Positions 1-6,488 of a stretch of 7,601 nucleotides of DNA are shown piece by piece. Origin of the DNA: Gammaproteobacteria bacterium. GTDB lineage: Bacteria; Pseudomonadota; Gammaproteobacteria; HTCC5015. The notes beneath the pieces are model-generated. The model was not told the DNA's origin, made no database searches, and was given only the letters and a program-made list of their open reading frames with translations. Both the position numbers and the translations under genes were made by a program. Every line of letters starts with the position of its first letter. The stretch's first letter is position 1. The DNA is taken from assembly GCA_020630145.1 (NCBI GenBank), contig JAHDBX010000034.1, positions 1 through 7,601 on the forward strand, written 5' to 3'.

Positions 1-1750
1 CGCCAGCTTCGGTCACTTGCATTGGGTATGTATCAAGGCTAATAACATAAGTAATGGGGCTATCTTTGGCGCGTGTAAATGCAGCTTCCAGTTCGCTTAT
101 CGTGCCAACATGTTCACCATTTGCACCTAGTGCTTTGGCATGGTCAGCAAAGTTCATTTGAGGAGCGCCTTGTTCTACAGTTAAGCAATCACGAAGTAGA
201 TTATTAAAAGACTCGCCGCCGCATGCCCTTTGTAAGCGGTTAATGCAACCATAGCCTCTGTTATCAAGTACAACTAAAATAAGTTTGTAACCGAGCATAA
301 CGGATGTGGCAATTTCTGAGTTCATCATTAAATAGCTACCGTCACCAACCATCACGACAATTTCTCTTTCTGGCGTCGCCATTTTTGCACCTAGTCCACC
401 AGCAATTTCATAACCCATGCAAGAGAAACCGTATTCAACGTGGTAGCCTAAATCACTTTTTGTGCGCCATAACTTATGTAGTTCACCGGGTAAGCCGCCA
501 GCTGCACATACAACAGTGGTATTGTCATCAGAGTTTCTGATAACAGCGCCAACAACTTCGCTATCTTTTGGTAAGTACTCAGCTGTATCTGAAATAGGTT
601 TGGCCAGCGCAGTATCGGCTGATGCATTCCAAGCTTTTTGCCAGGCTAAGTAGTCTGCTTGCCAATTAGTATTAGTTTTGTAATTTTTGAGCTCGGCGTT
701 TATATGTTGTAAAGCAACCTTTGCATCACTTTGTAAGGAAAGGCTTTCATGCTTGTGTGCATCAAATGATGAGACATTAATATTTAAGATAGGTGCAGTA
801 ATTAAACTACGCGAACCTGTCGTAAAATCTTGCAGTCTTGTACCTACTGCAATAATTAAGTCAGCCTCCTTAATTGCAGTATTCGCTGCACTAGAACCTG
901 TTACGCCAATTGAACCTAATTGTTGTGTATGATCCCATGGAAGCGCTGCTTTACCTGCTTGTGTTTCGGCTACAGGGATTGAATGCTCTTCAGCCAAAAT
1001 CTTAAGTTCGCGAACGGCTTTTGCATAGTGCACTCCACCGCCAGCAATAATCATTGGTTTGGATGCTGCTTTTATTTTCTCAATTGCCACTGCTAGCTGT
1101 TTCGCATCAGGGGCAGGGCGATTGATGCTATGTATTTTTTCATCAAAAAATGACAGTGGGAAATCAAAAGCCATCGTCTGCACGTCTTGTGGTAAGGCTA
1201 GTGTCGCAGGTCCGCACTCAACAGGGTCAAGCAAAACACGTAATGCGGCCGGCAAACTGGTAATGAGTTGTTCCGGGCGTTGTATACGGTCAAAATAACG
1301 TGATACCGGTCGTAAACAATCATTGACGGTTATGCTTGGATCATCAAAGTGTTCAACTTGTTGTAGAACAGGGTCTGGTGCACGAGAAGAAAATGTATCG
1401 CCAGGCAGTAATAACATAGGTAGGCGATTTACAAAAGCCAAGCCAGCTGCGGTGACTAAATTTGTTGCACCGGGGCCTATAGATGTTGTGCAGGCCATCA
1501 TACGACGACGTCGATGCTGTTTAGCAAAAGCTGCTGCTGCTAATGCCATGCCTTGTTCATTATGTGCACGATAAGTAGGAAAGCTAGTTTTAACAGCTTC
1601 TAAGGCTTCACCCATACCTGCAACATTGCCATGACCAAAAATAGCAAAAACACCTTCAAACAAAGGTACTTTTTTTTCATCAACAATAATGTACTGTTGC
1701 TGTAAATATTTAACTAAGGCTTGCGCCATAGTTAGACGAATAGTGCTCAT
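1..1750 (-). CDS. iolD: 3D-(3,5/4)-trihydroxycyclohexane-1,2-dione hydrolase IolD, C-terminus cut by window edge
   Basis: Thiamine-diphosphate enzyme of cytosolic inositol catabolism; the family hydrolyses the cyclic dione made by IolE and opens the ring to 5-deoxy-glucuronate. The frame is open for 583 codons from the ATG at 1750 to the left edge with no stop. Visible features: the IolD-typical GHGNVAGMGEAL stretch from residue 39; the cofactor-activating glutamate E65 in YRAHNEQGMA, followed by TTSIGPGATN; the central-domain glycine run AGGGV at about 236-240; and the ThDP/Mg motif GDG at 469-471 ending in N497 of LDNRGYG, the expected spacing. Domain order is the acetolactate-synthase type. 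Family members are usually about 610-640 residues, so roughly 30-55 residues are missing beyond the window. The start is fixed by a strong ribosome binding site. It lies one base after the iolC stop, so the two are co-transcribed. Acetolactate synthase is the main alternative, disfavoured by the GHGNVAG motif and context. Confidence 0.95.
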   Translation of the reverse strand, partial: MSTIRLTMAQALVKYLQQQYIIVDEKKVPLFEGVFAIFGHGNVAGMGEALEAVKTSFPTYRAHNEQGMALAAAAFAKQHRRRRMMACTTSIGPGATNLVTAAGLAFVNRLPMLLLPGDTFSSRAPDPVLQQVEHFDDPSITVNDCLRPVSRYFDRIQRPEQLITSLPAALRVLLDPVECGPATLALPQDVQTMAFDFPLSFFDEKIHSINRPAPDAKQLAVAIEKIKAASKPMIIAGGGVHYAKAVRELKILAEEHSIPVAETQAGKAALPWDHTQQLGSIGVTGSSAANTAIKEADLIIAVGTRLQDFTTGSRSLITAPILNINVSSFDAHKHESLSLQSDAKVALQHINAELKNYKTNTNWQADYLAWQKAWNASADTALAKPISDTAEYLPKDSEVVGAVIRNSDDNTTVVCAAGGLPGELHKLWRTKSDLGYHVEYGFSCMGYEIAGGLGAKMATPEREIVVMVGDGSYLMMNSEIATSVMLGYKLILVVLDNRGYGCINRLQRACGGESFNNLLRDCLTVEQGAPQMNFADHAKALGANGEHVGTISELEAAFTRAKDSPITYVISLDTYPMQVTEAG

Positions 1751-1751
1751 A

Positions 1752-3689
1752 CTATTTGCCTCCCTTGCGTGCATTCCAAAGCTTAACCATGTTGGCATAA
1801 TTATTAGCTGTGGCATCAATCAATTGCTCATCACTATAATTGCCTGTAAGCCATTGACGGCATGGTTCACCAAATAATGTGCGACCAACCATAAAGCCTT
1901 TTACCCACTTAGCATTTGCAGATTTTTTGAAGCCTTCTGCTAATACTTCTGTAGGTTGATCCAACCCTAGTAACACTACGCCACGACAGTGTGGTGCGCG
2001 TTCATCAATAAGCTGATCAACTTGCTGCCATGTTTTTTCTTCTTGTACGGGCACTTTCCACCAGTCAGGTTTTACACCTAAGTTATAAAAGCGGGTCATG
2101 CTGCGTACTAATGTCGTGCCATCAACAGGCAATACACCGTCTTTGGGTGGTATCAATTCAAGTAATAATTCGTTGCCTGCAAAACGACAGGCTTCATATA
2201 ATGAAACGACTTTGCGTTCTTGTTCAAGACGTAGTTCAACAGGATCATCAGGGTGATAAAATACTAAGCATTTAACAACATGTTCTTCTGGCCATGTTAT
2301 TAAATGCTGACCAACATTGTCGCCGTATTCAAAGTCTATTGGGCGACTAGATGGGTTTTCAACGGGGCGACCTATCCACCAACCACGTCCTGTTGCATCA
2401 TTGAGCGCATCTTGGCCGTATTGATCGTCACATAATAAACCTGGTTGAAGTTTGCTATTGGTAGCTGTGCTTAAACCTGCTATATCGGCGCCTTTGTATG
2501 CACCTTGCAGTAATAATGATTTTAGTTTTGGCAAATCATTATCATGGCCAACTGTTTCCATAGCCATGTCGAGTAATTGTAAGCGGTGATCAAATGCAAA
2601 TACACATAACTCTGTCCACTTACGTTTACGTGTAGTTACGGTGTGTAAATAGTTTAAGTGTTCATCTTGGTCGGGTTGAGGGATGGTATCGGTATTGTCT
2701 AAGTAGTATTGCAGCTCTTCAGAGGAAGGCATGGCGGGTGCGCAGCCATGGCGAGATACTACTAGTGCACCACAGGCATTTGCGTAAGCGAGTGATTGTT
2801 CATGTGATTCACCTTTAACCCAACCACGCAAGAAGCCACTCATAAATGCATCGCCAGCACCTAGTACATTTAATACTTCTACTTGTACGCCTTTGCCAGT
2901 GATACCTTTGTCGAGTGTATCCGGAATGTCATCGGTGAAAACACTAGCACCTAAGGGCCCGCGTTTTACAACAATTGTCGCTTCAGATAGTTGGCGAATT
3001 ATTTTTAAACACTCGATAGTATCTTCACTGCCACCAGCAATATGTATTTCTTCTTCTGTGCCAACAATAAGGTCAAATAACGGCAATACGCTTTGCAAGT
3101 GTTGTGTTACCGATTCATTAGAAACAAAACGGTTTTCACCTTCGCCTTTACCTGTTAGTCCCCAGAGAACAGGGCGGTAATCTATATCCAGTGCAGTTTT
3201 GGTGCCATTCATTGTGGCAAACTTAATGGCTTTGCGACATACGGCATTCATTTCTGGTGTAGATAGATGTGTTCCAGTCATGACGAGTGCTTCAGAGCTA
3301 GCAATAAAGTCTTCGTGAATGTCTTCTTCACGAATTGCCATGTCTGCGCAGTTTTCTCTATAGAATATTAAAGGGAAAGTATCTTTGTCCTTGATGCCTA
3401 ATAATACTAAGCCGGTAAGGCGTTCAGGATCGTAAGTAATTTGGCTAGTGTCGCAGCCAACAGAGTTTAACTCTTCAGTTAAAAAACGACCGACTTGCTC
3501 ATCGCCTAAACGAGTCAGCATGGCTGATTTTAAACCAAGGCGTGCGGTGCCGTACGCTATATTGCCAGATGAGCCGCCAAGGTATTTTGCGGTACTGCTA
3601 GCGTCTTCTAAACGAGCGCCGACTTGCTCCGCGTATAAATCGATACCTAATCGACCTAAACTGATAATATCCAGTGTTTTTGTTACCAT
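1752..3689 (-). CDS. iolC: Bifunctional 5-dehydro-2-deoxygluconokinase / DUF2090 aldolase-like protein (IolC-IolJ type)
   Basis: A 645-residue cytosolic protein of two domains. Residues 1 to about 330 are a PfkB/ribokinase-fold kinase: GGSSGN at 38-43 matches the first PfkB signature, and NVLGAGDAFMSGF at 274-286 holds the second, with D280 the expected catalytic base. The family phosphorylates 5-dehydro-2-deoxy-D-gluconate with ATP. Residues from about 355 to 640 match DUF2090, a class I aldolase-like TIM barrel: FAFDHR at 364-369, CLVFYHPDD at 474-482, LELIPP at 510-515, KPDWWKVPV at 540-548 and a late GRTLFGEP at 602-609. By analogy with LacD-type aldolases I infer that K545 is the Schiff-base lysine and that this half splits the phosphorylated product into DHAP and malonate semialdehyde, the IolJ reaction. 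The start has a GAGGA site 8 bases upstream, and the kinase fold begins at once. The gene leads the operon with iolD. Confidence 0.93.
   Translation of the reverse strand: MVTKTLDIISLGRLGIDLYAEQVGARLEDASSTAKYLGGSSGNIAYGTARLGLKSAMLTRLGDEQVGRFLTEELNSVGCDTSQITYDPERLTGLVLLGIKDKDTFPLIFYRENCADMAIREEDIHEDFIASSEALVMTGTHLSTPEMNAVCRKAIKFATMNGTKTALDIDYRPVLWGLTGKGEGENRFVSNESVTQHLQSVLPLFDLIVGTEEEIHIAGGSEDTIECLKIIRQLSEATIVVKRGPLGASVFTDDIPDTLDKGITGKGVQVEVLNVLGAGDAFMSGFLRGWVKGESHEQSLAYANACGALVVSRHGCAPAMPSSEELQYYLDNTDTIPQPDQDEHLNYLHTVTTRKRKWTELCVFAFDHRLQLLDMAMETVGHDNDLPKLKSLLLQGAYKGADIAGLSTATNSKLQPGLLCDDQYGQDALNDATGRGWWIGRPVENPSSRPIDFEYGDNVGQHLITWPEEHVVKCLVFYHPDDPVELRLEQERKVVSLYEACRFAGNELLLELIPPKDGVLPVDGTTLVRSMTRFYNLGVKPDWWKVPVQEEKTWQQVDQLIDERAPHCRGVVLLGLDQPTEVLAEGFKKSANAKWVKGFMVGRTLFGEPCRQWLTGNYSDEQLIDATANNYANMVKLWNARKGGK
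1759..1766 (-). promoter_or_regulatory. Ribosome binding site of iolD inside the iolC 3' end
   Basis: On the minus strand AAGGGAGG ends 8 bases before the iolD ATG. It is formed by the codons for the Lys-Gly-Gly near the iolC C-terminus, so iolD translation is probably coupled to that of iolC. It selects the ATG at 1750 as the start. Confidence 0.8.
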
Positions 3690-3697
3690 TTAATATA

Positions 3698-3702
3698 TCC
3701 TC
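3698..3702 (-). promoter_or_regulatory. Ribosome binding site of iolC
   Basis: GAGGA on the minus strand, 8 bases before the ATG at 3689. No other start codon nearby has such a site, which supports this start. Confidence 0.7.
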
Positions 3703-3844
3703 AAATTTTACCTAGCATTTTATTGATAAGCATTTATTGCCTATCGGCCAAATTTATCCGCATTGTAAGGCAAGATAAAAAGAGGCATATAGGCGTAATA
3801 TTGATAAAACTGTATAAATAAAAATTTATGTAGAGAAAATCTTT

Positions 3845-3885
3845 TTGCATACATTAAAACTGAAACTACCAAGATTAATATGCAA
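3845..3885. promoter_or_regulatory. Paired TTGCATA inverted elements upstream of iolC (candidate operator)
   Basis: TTGCATA at 3845-3851 and its reverse complement TATGCAA at 3879-3885 face each other. TTAA follows each element, with two extra bases in the first copy, so the arms extend to about 11 bp with a bulge. They lie 155-200 bases upstream of the iolC start. A transcription factor site is inferred from the repetition and position only. Confidence 0.35.
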
Positions 3886-3932
3886 ACTTAAAAACTACAT
3901 ATATGTCGAGGTTTAATGATGCGTAAATGTAT

Positions 3933-3950
3933 TGGCAATATTCGTTGCCA
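3933..3950. promoter_or_regulatory. Operator-like dyad TGGCAA-N6-TTGCCA
   Basis: Six-base perfect arms (3933-3938 and 3945-3950) flank a six-base spacer, about 245 bases upstream of iolC. The size and symmetry suit a dimeric repressor. Sites of GGAA-N6-TTCC form are known for the RpiR-family IolR of rhizobia; this site shares the N6 spacing but not the exact arms, so assignment to IolR is speculative. Confidence 0.4.
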
Positions 3951-3988
3951 CTCTACTTTTTAATGTTGTGCTATGTGTTATAGCTAAA

Positions 3989-4020
3989 TCTACTACTACC
4001 TTCAAGAAGGTAGTAGTAGA
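3989..4020. repeat. Perfect 15-bp inverted repeat, probable terminator of the permease-ATPase operon
   Basis: TCTACTACTACCTTC at 3989-4003 and its exact reverse complement at 4006-4020 are separated by only AA. As RNA it would make a stem of about 13 bp with a small loop. It lies 108 bases beyond the ATPase stop, where that transcript should end. Only TTT follows directly in the minus direction, and on the plus strand AAATTTATATTTTTG follows, so it is not a textbook intrinsic terminator either way. A DNA operator or RNA-processing stem is the alternative. Confidence 0.6.
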
Positions 4021-4046
4021 AATTTATATTTTTGATCAAGTGTTTG

Positions 4047-4058
4047 CACATTAATGTG
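4047..4058. promoter_or_regulatory. 12-bp perfect palindrome CACATTAATGTG
   Basis: The sequence equals its own reverse complement. It lies about 70 bases past the ATPase stop. The overlapping string TTGCACATTAAT (4044-4055) differs by one base from TTGCATATTAAT found on the minus strand at 3885-3874. A regulator site is possible but unproven. Confidence 0.3.
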
Positions 4059-4127
4059 ACGACTTGCGAAACGTGTTTAAATTAAAAGAAGTTATATTTA
4101 AACGAGAGTTTCTTTGGTTAAATATTT

Positions 4128-4934
4128 TTAGCTAGCTTCTTTGTCTACACGAGTAAACTCTGCTAAATCAGCTTCTAACTGTTCTAGCTCGGCACCACCA
4201 GCCATCATTTCAAGCACTTGCTCACGTGTTACTTCAGACTTCAAGTAACTACCTAGGCTTTGACCTCTGTTTAATAGTGTAAATCTATCAGCAATAGGGT
4301 AGGCATGGTGTACGTTATGTGTAATTAGAATAACAGCTAAGCCACGCGCTTTCGCTTTTGCAATGACTTTAAGAACGTTTGCAGATTGCTTAACACCTAA
4401 AGCCGCTGTTGGTTCATCAAGAATTAATACGCGTGCGCCAAAATGAATAGCGCGTGCAATAGCTAATGATTGACGTTCACCGCCAGACATTGTGCCAATT
4501 GCTTGAGAAGGGTTTCTCACATTAATACCCATGTCAGCTAAACCTTGGCGCGCAATTTCATTGGCTTTTTCAATATCAAATTGTTTGAATGGGCCCCAAC
4601 CTTTTTGAATCTCACGACCCATAAAGAAGTTGCGGGTTACACTCATTAGCGATACTAGTGCTAAATCTTGGTATACCGTTGCAATACCTGCATCTAATGC
4701 GTCTTTAGGAGAGTCAAAATTTACGGGTTCTCCATCAATTAGGTATTCACCTTCACTAGGTTTGTGTACACCAGCTAAAGTTTTAATTAAGGTAGATTTA
4801 CCTGCGCCGTTATCACCTAGTAAGCAGTGACACTCACCTTGTTTAACGACCATATCGATATCTTTAATAGCGATAACTGAGCCAAAAAAACGACTTACTT
4901 TTTTCAGTTCTATAACAAATTCACTTTTACTCAT
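4128..4934 (-). CDS. Sugar/polyol ABC importer ATP-binding protein, single-domain (FrcA-like)
   Basis: Cytoplasmic ATPase that energises import with the permease next to it. It has one complete nucleotide-binding domain: Walker [10 protein letters not shown] at 40-48, Q-loop Q89, signature SGGERQ at 150-155, Walker B ending in [10 protein letters not shown] at 170-179 with catalytic E174, and the switch histidine H206. At 268 residues it is about half the length of RbsA/MglA-type ATPases, which carry two fused domains; FrcA of the rhizobial fructose importer is a known single-domain relative. It therefore most likely works as a homodimer. The start has AGGA 7 bases upstream, overlapping the TAG stop of the permease nine bases away, so the two genes are one operon. 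Inositol as substrate is inferred from the iol neighbours; fructose, ribose or another polyol cannot be excluded. Confidence 0.93.
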   Translation of the reverse strand: MSKSEFVIELKKVSRFFGSVIAIKDIDMVVKQGECHCLLGDNGAGKSTLIKTLAGVHKPSEGEYLIDGEPVNFDSPKDALDAGIATVYQDLALVSLMSVTRNFFMGREIQKGWGPFKQFDIEKANEIARQGLADMGINVRNPSQAIGTMSGGERQSLAIARAIHFGARVLILDEPTAALGVKQSANVLKVIAKAKARGLAVILITHNVHHAYPIADRFTLLNRGQSLGSYLKSEVTREQVLEMMAGGAELEQLEADLAEFTRVDKEAS

Positions 4935-4943
4935 AATAATGTC

Positions 4944-6056
4944 CTACTTGGCTTCAGTGATGCGCTTACGCACATAATTATTAAATATAACGGCGATGAG
5001 TAACATCAAACCTAAGAATACACGGAACCATGATGAGTCAACGCCCATAAAGTTCAAGCCAACGGATACGATACCGAAGATTAGTGCACCAAAACATGCG
5101 CCAAGAATTGCACCGTAACCACCGGTTAGTAGTGTGCCACCGATAACAGCAGCGATAATCGCTTCAAATTCTTTTAATAGACCACGGTCTGCTGAGGCAG
5201 AACCAAATTCCATTACTTGTATAGTTGCAAATAAACAAGCACAGAAGGCAGTAAACATAAATAGAGCAATTTTTAAACGAGCAGTTGGAATACCAACATT
5301 TTTTGCAGCATTTAAATCGCCACCAACAGCAAATATCCAGTTGCCAATACGTGTTTTTAATAGTACCCATGATGAAACTATGCCTAAGCCTATCCACCAA
5401 ACAACAAGCATTGGGATGCCTGGAACAACAGGTGAGCCATCTTTGTAAGTCTCTATCCAACCAGAATTGGCCGCCCATGTGAATAAGCCTGTAAGTATGT
5501 GGCCTGAAAAGAGCCAGCTTATGAATGTACCGTCAGAGAATTCACCAATACCACCAACAATTGTTCTGTTGGTTAACCAGCTTGCTATACCGATCGTTAA
5601 ACCGCGTAATATAAATAGGAAAGCCAAAGAAACGATAAAAGACGGCAGACCTGTGCGAACAACGATCAAACCATTAATACCGCCTAGTAGCATAGAACCG
5701 ACAAAGGCAAACAAAACAGCCATTTCAATAGGCCAACCCCAATATACTGTTGGAATAGCCAATAGCATACCGGCAAAGCCAATCATTGAGCCTATAGATA
5801 AGTCAAATTCACCTGCTATCATCAATAAACAGGCACCTATGGCAAGAATACCTAACTGAGCAGAGAAAACTAACCAAGAGATTGTGCCTTCTAAAGAATA
5901 AATACCTGTATCACCAGCAAATATGCCGAAAAAGATAAAAACTAAAATGGCGCCGGCGAGGGCTCCTAGTTCAGGTCTGTTCAATAGACCTTTGATTGCA
6001 GATTCCTTTCTGACTCGTTCGTCCTTATTTGCATGTGCAACGCTGTTACTAGTCAT
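4944..6056 (-). CDS. Sugar/polyol ABC importer permease (RbsC/FrcC family)
   Basis: Inner-membrane channel protein of 370 residues, in the usual range for FrcC-type permeases. Hydrophobic segments, roughly 31-48, 62-81, 90-105, 112-134, 138-158, 213-233, 262-283, 297-316, 318-337 and 344-359, suggest eight to ten membrane spans. Family marks are LMIAGEFDLSIGSMIGF at 78-94, GGDLNAAKNVGIP at 245-257 (the loop expected to contact the ATPase) and AAVIGGTLLTGGYGAILGA at 302-320. The start has AAGG 9 bases upstream. A hydrophilic N-terminus of about 25 residues precedes the first span. It is first in the minus-strand operon with the ATPase, and faces the divergent binding-protein gene. Two copies should pair to form the channel. 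Substrate is not readable from the sequence; inositol is the contextual guess. Confidence 0.93.
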   Translation of the reverse strand: MTSNSVAHANKDERVRKESAIKGLLNRPELGALAGAILVFIFFGIFAGDTGIYSLEGTISWLVFSAQLGILAIGACLLMIAGEFDLSIGSMIGFAGMLLAIPTVYWGWPIEMAVLFAFVGSMLLGGINGLIVVRTGLPSFIVSLAFLFILRGLTIGIASWLTNRTIVGGIGEFSDGTFISWLFSGHILTGLFTWAANSGWIETYKDGSPVVPGIPMLVVWWIGLGIVSSWVLLKTRIGNWIFAVGGDLNAAKNVGIPTARLKIALFMFTAFCACLFATIQVMEFGSASADRGLLKEFEAIIAAVIGGTLLTGGYGAILGACFGALIFGIVSVGLNFMGVDSSWFRVFLGLMLLIAVIFNNYVRKRITEAK

Positions 6057-6107
6057 ATAATTATGCCTTTGTTACTTGTAAAGATTATTTTTAAGCTAAA
6101 CATATAT

Positions 6108-6127
6108 TAGATAAATTCTAGATAAAT
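6108..6127. repeat. Tandem TAGATAAAT direct repeats, 11-bp period
   Basis: TAGATAAAT at 6108-6116 and 6119-6127 start 11 bases apart, about one helical turn, so both would face the same side of the DNA. They lie 50-70 bases upstream of the permease start. They may be regulator half-sites or overlapping -10-like sequences (TAGAAT and TAATAT read on the minus strand here). Confidence 0.4.
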
Positions 6128-6374
6128 ACTAGGAAAATACTACGTTAGCGGATTGGGATGTTCCAGTTGCGTCAAATATAAAACAAAACCACCTAAAATG
6201 GAATACATTTTTTAAATAATTTGCATATGGATGTTCTATTTCTATTCTATTCTCAATTCTCACACATTCTTTCAAAAGTTTCCTTAAGCTATTGAAATAA
6301 TAGTGAAAACTTCCTGTGAGCCTTATTTTTTCTGCCAAAAAAGTCATGCGTCAATTAATTTATACGGTGATTTT

Positions 6375-6415
6375 TTGAAAAAGTCTGTTTCATTTTGATT
6401 ATTTTAATGTAGAAT
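6375..6415 (+). promoter_or_regulatory. Candidate promoter of the binding-protein gene
   Basis: TTGAAA at 6375-6380 can pair with GATTAT at 6397-6402 (16-base gap). Alternatively TAGAAT at 6410-6415, five of six consensus bases, can serve as -10 with a weak GTTTCA -35 at 6387-6392 (17-base gap). Either would give a leader of about 70-85 bases. The exact pair is uncertain. Confidence 0.3.
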
Positions 6416-6422
6416 GCATGAG

Positions 6423-6451
6423 TCATTTAAATTTCTATTTGAAATAAATGA
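6423..6451 (+). repeat. Dyad in the binding-protein leader
   Basis: TCATTT at 6423-6428 pairs with AAATGA at 6446-6451, and ATTTC at 6431-6435 pairs with GAAAT at 6441-6445. This makes an 11-bp AU-rich stem with a two-base bulge and a five-base loop. It begins about where transcription would start if TAGAAT is the -10, so it may be an operator or a 5' RNA stem. Confidence 0.4.
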
Positions 6452-6481
6452 TTTGTTTTTAGAATAATAAACTTGAAAATT

Positions 6482-6488
6482 GGAGGAG
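6482..6488 (+). promoter_or_regulatory. Ribosome binding site that sets the binding-protein start
   Basis: GGAGGAG lies just before the ATG at 6494, with 7 bases between GGAGG and the ATG. The in-frame TTG at 6473 lies upstream of this site, so it is rejected as the start. Confidence 0.85.

Larger units (their letters stand above)
3690..4127. other. Non-coding region between the transporter genes and iolCD
   Basis: This 438-base AT-rich stretch holds no convincing gene. It must contain the end of the permease-ATPase transcript and, if iolCD is separately controlled, its promoter. I could not fix a -10/-35 pair for iolC with confidence. It is dense in dyads: 8-bp AT arms at 4094-4101 and 4118-4125 just after the ATPase stop, a 12-bp palindrome at 4047, a perfect 15-bp inverted repeat at 3989-4020, TGGCAA/TTGCCA at 3933-3950, TTGCATA/TATGCAA at 3845 and 3879, and a TTGCCT/AGGCAA pair at 3737-3742 and 3768-3773 in the probable iolC leader. 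Confidence 0.7.

Noticed and set aside
304..1574. Several plus-strand open frames of 63-83 codons
   Set aside because: They lie opposite iolD, whose frame is continuous and carries all expected cofactor motifs.
4047..4058. CRP site
   Set aside because: CRP sites read TGTGA-N6-TCACA; here the half-sites are in the opposite order (CACA then TGTG) with only four bases between.
5134..5859. Open frames of 65-130 codons on the plus strand and a shifted minus frame within the permease gene
   Set aside because: They are shadows of the well-supported permease frame, with no family resemblance or start signals.
6326..6342. T6-CTGCC-A6 hairpin as a terminator
   Set aside because: Only A-T pairs in the stem and no gene ends here; it is better seen as part of the AT-rich promoter region.
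6129..6347. 72-codon minus-strand open frame in the divergent region
   Set aside because: Composition is that of AT-rich non-coding DNA, there is no clear ribosome binding site, no recognisable family, and it lies in the space needed for divergent promoters.
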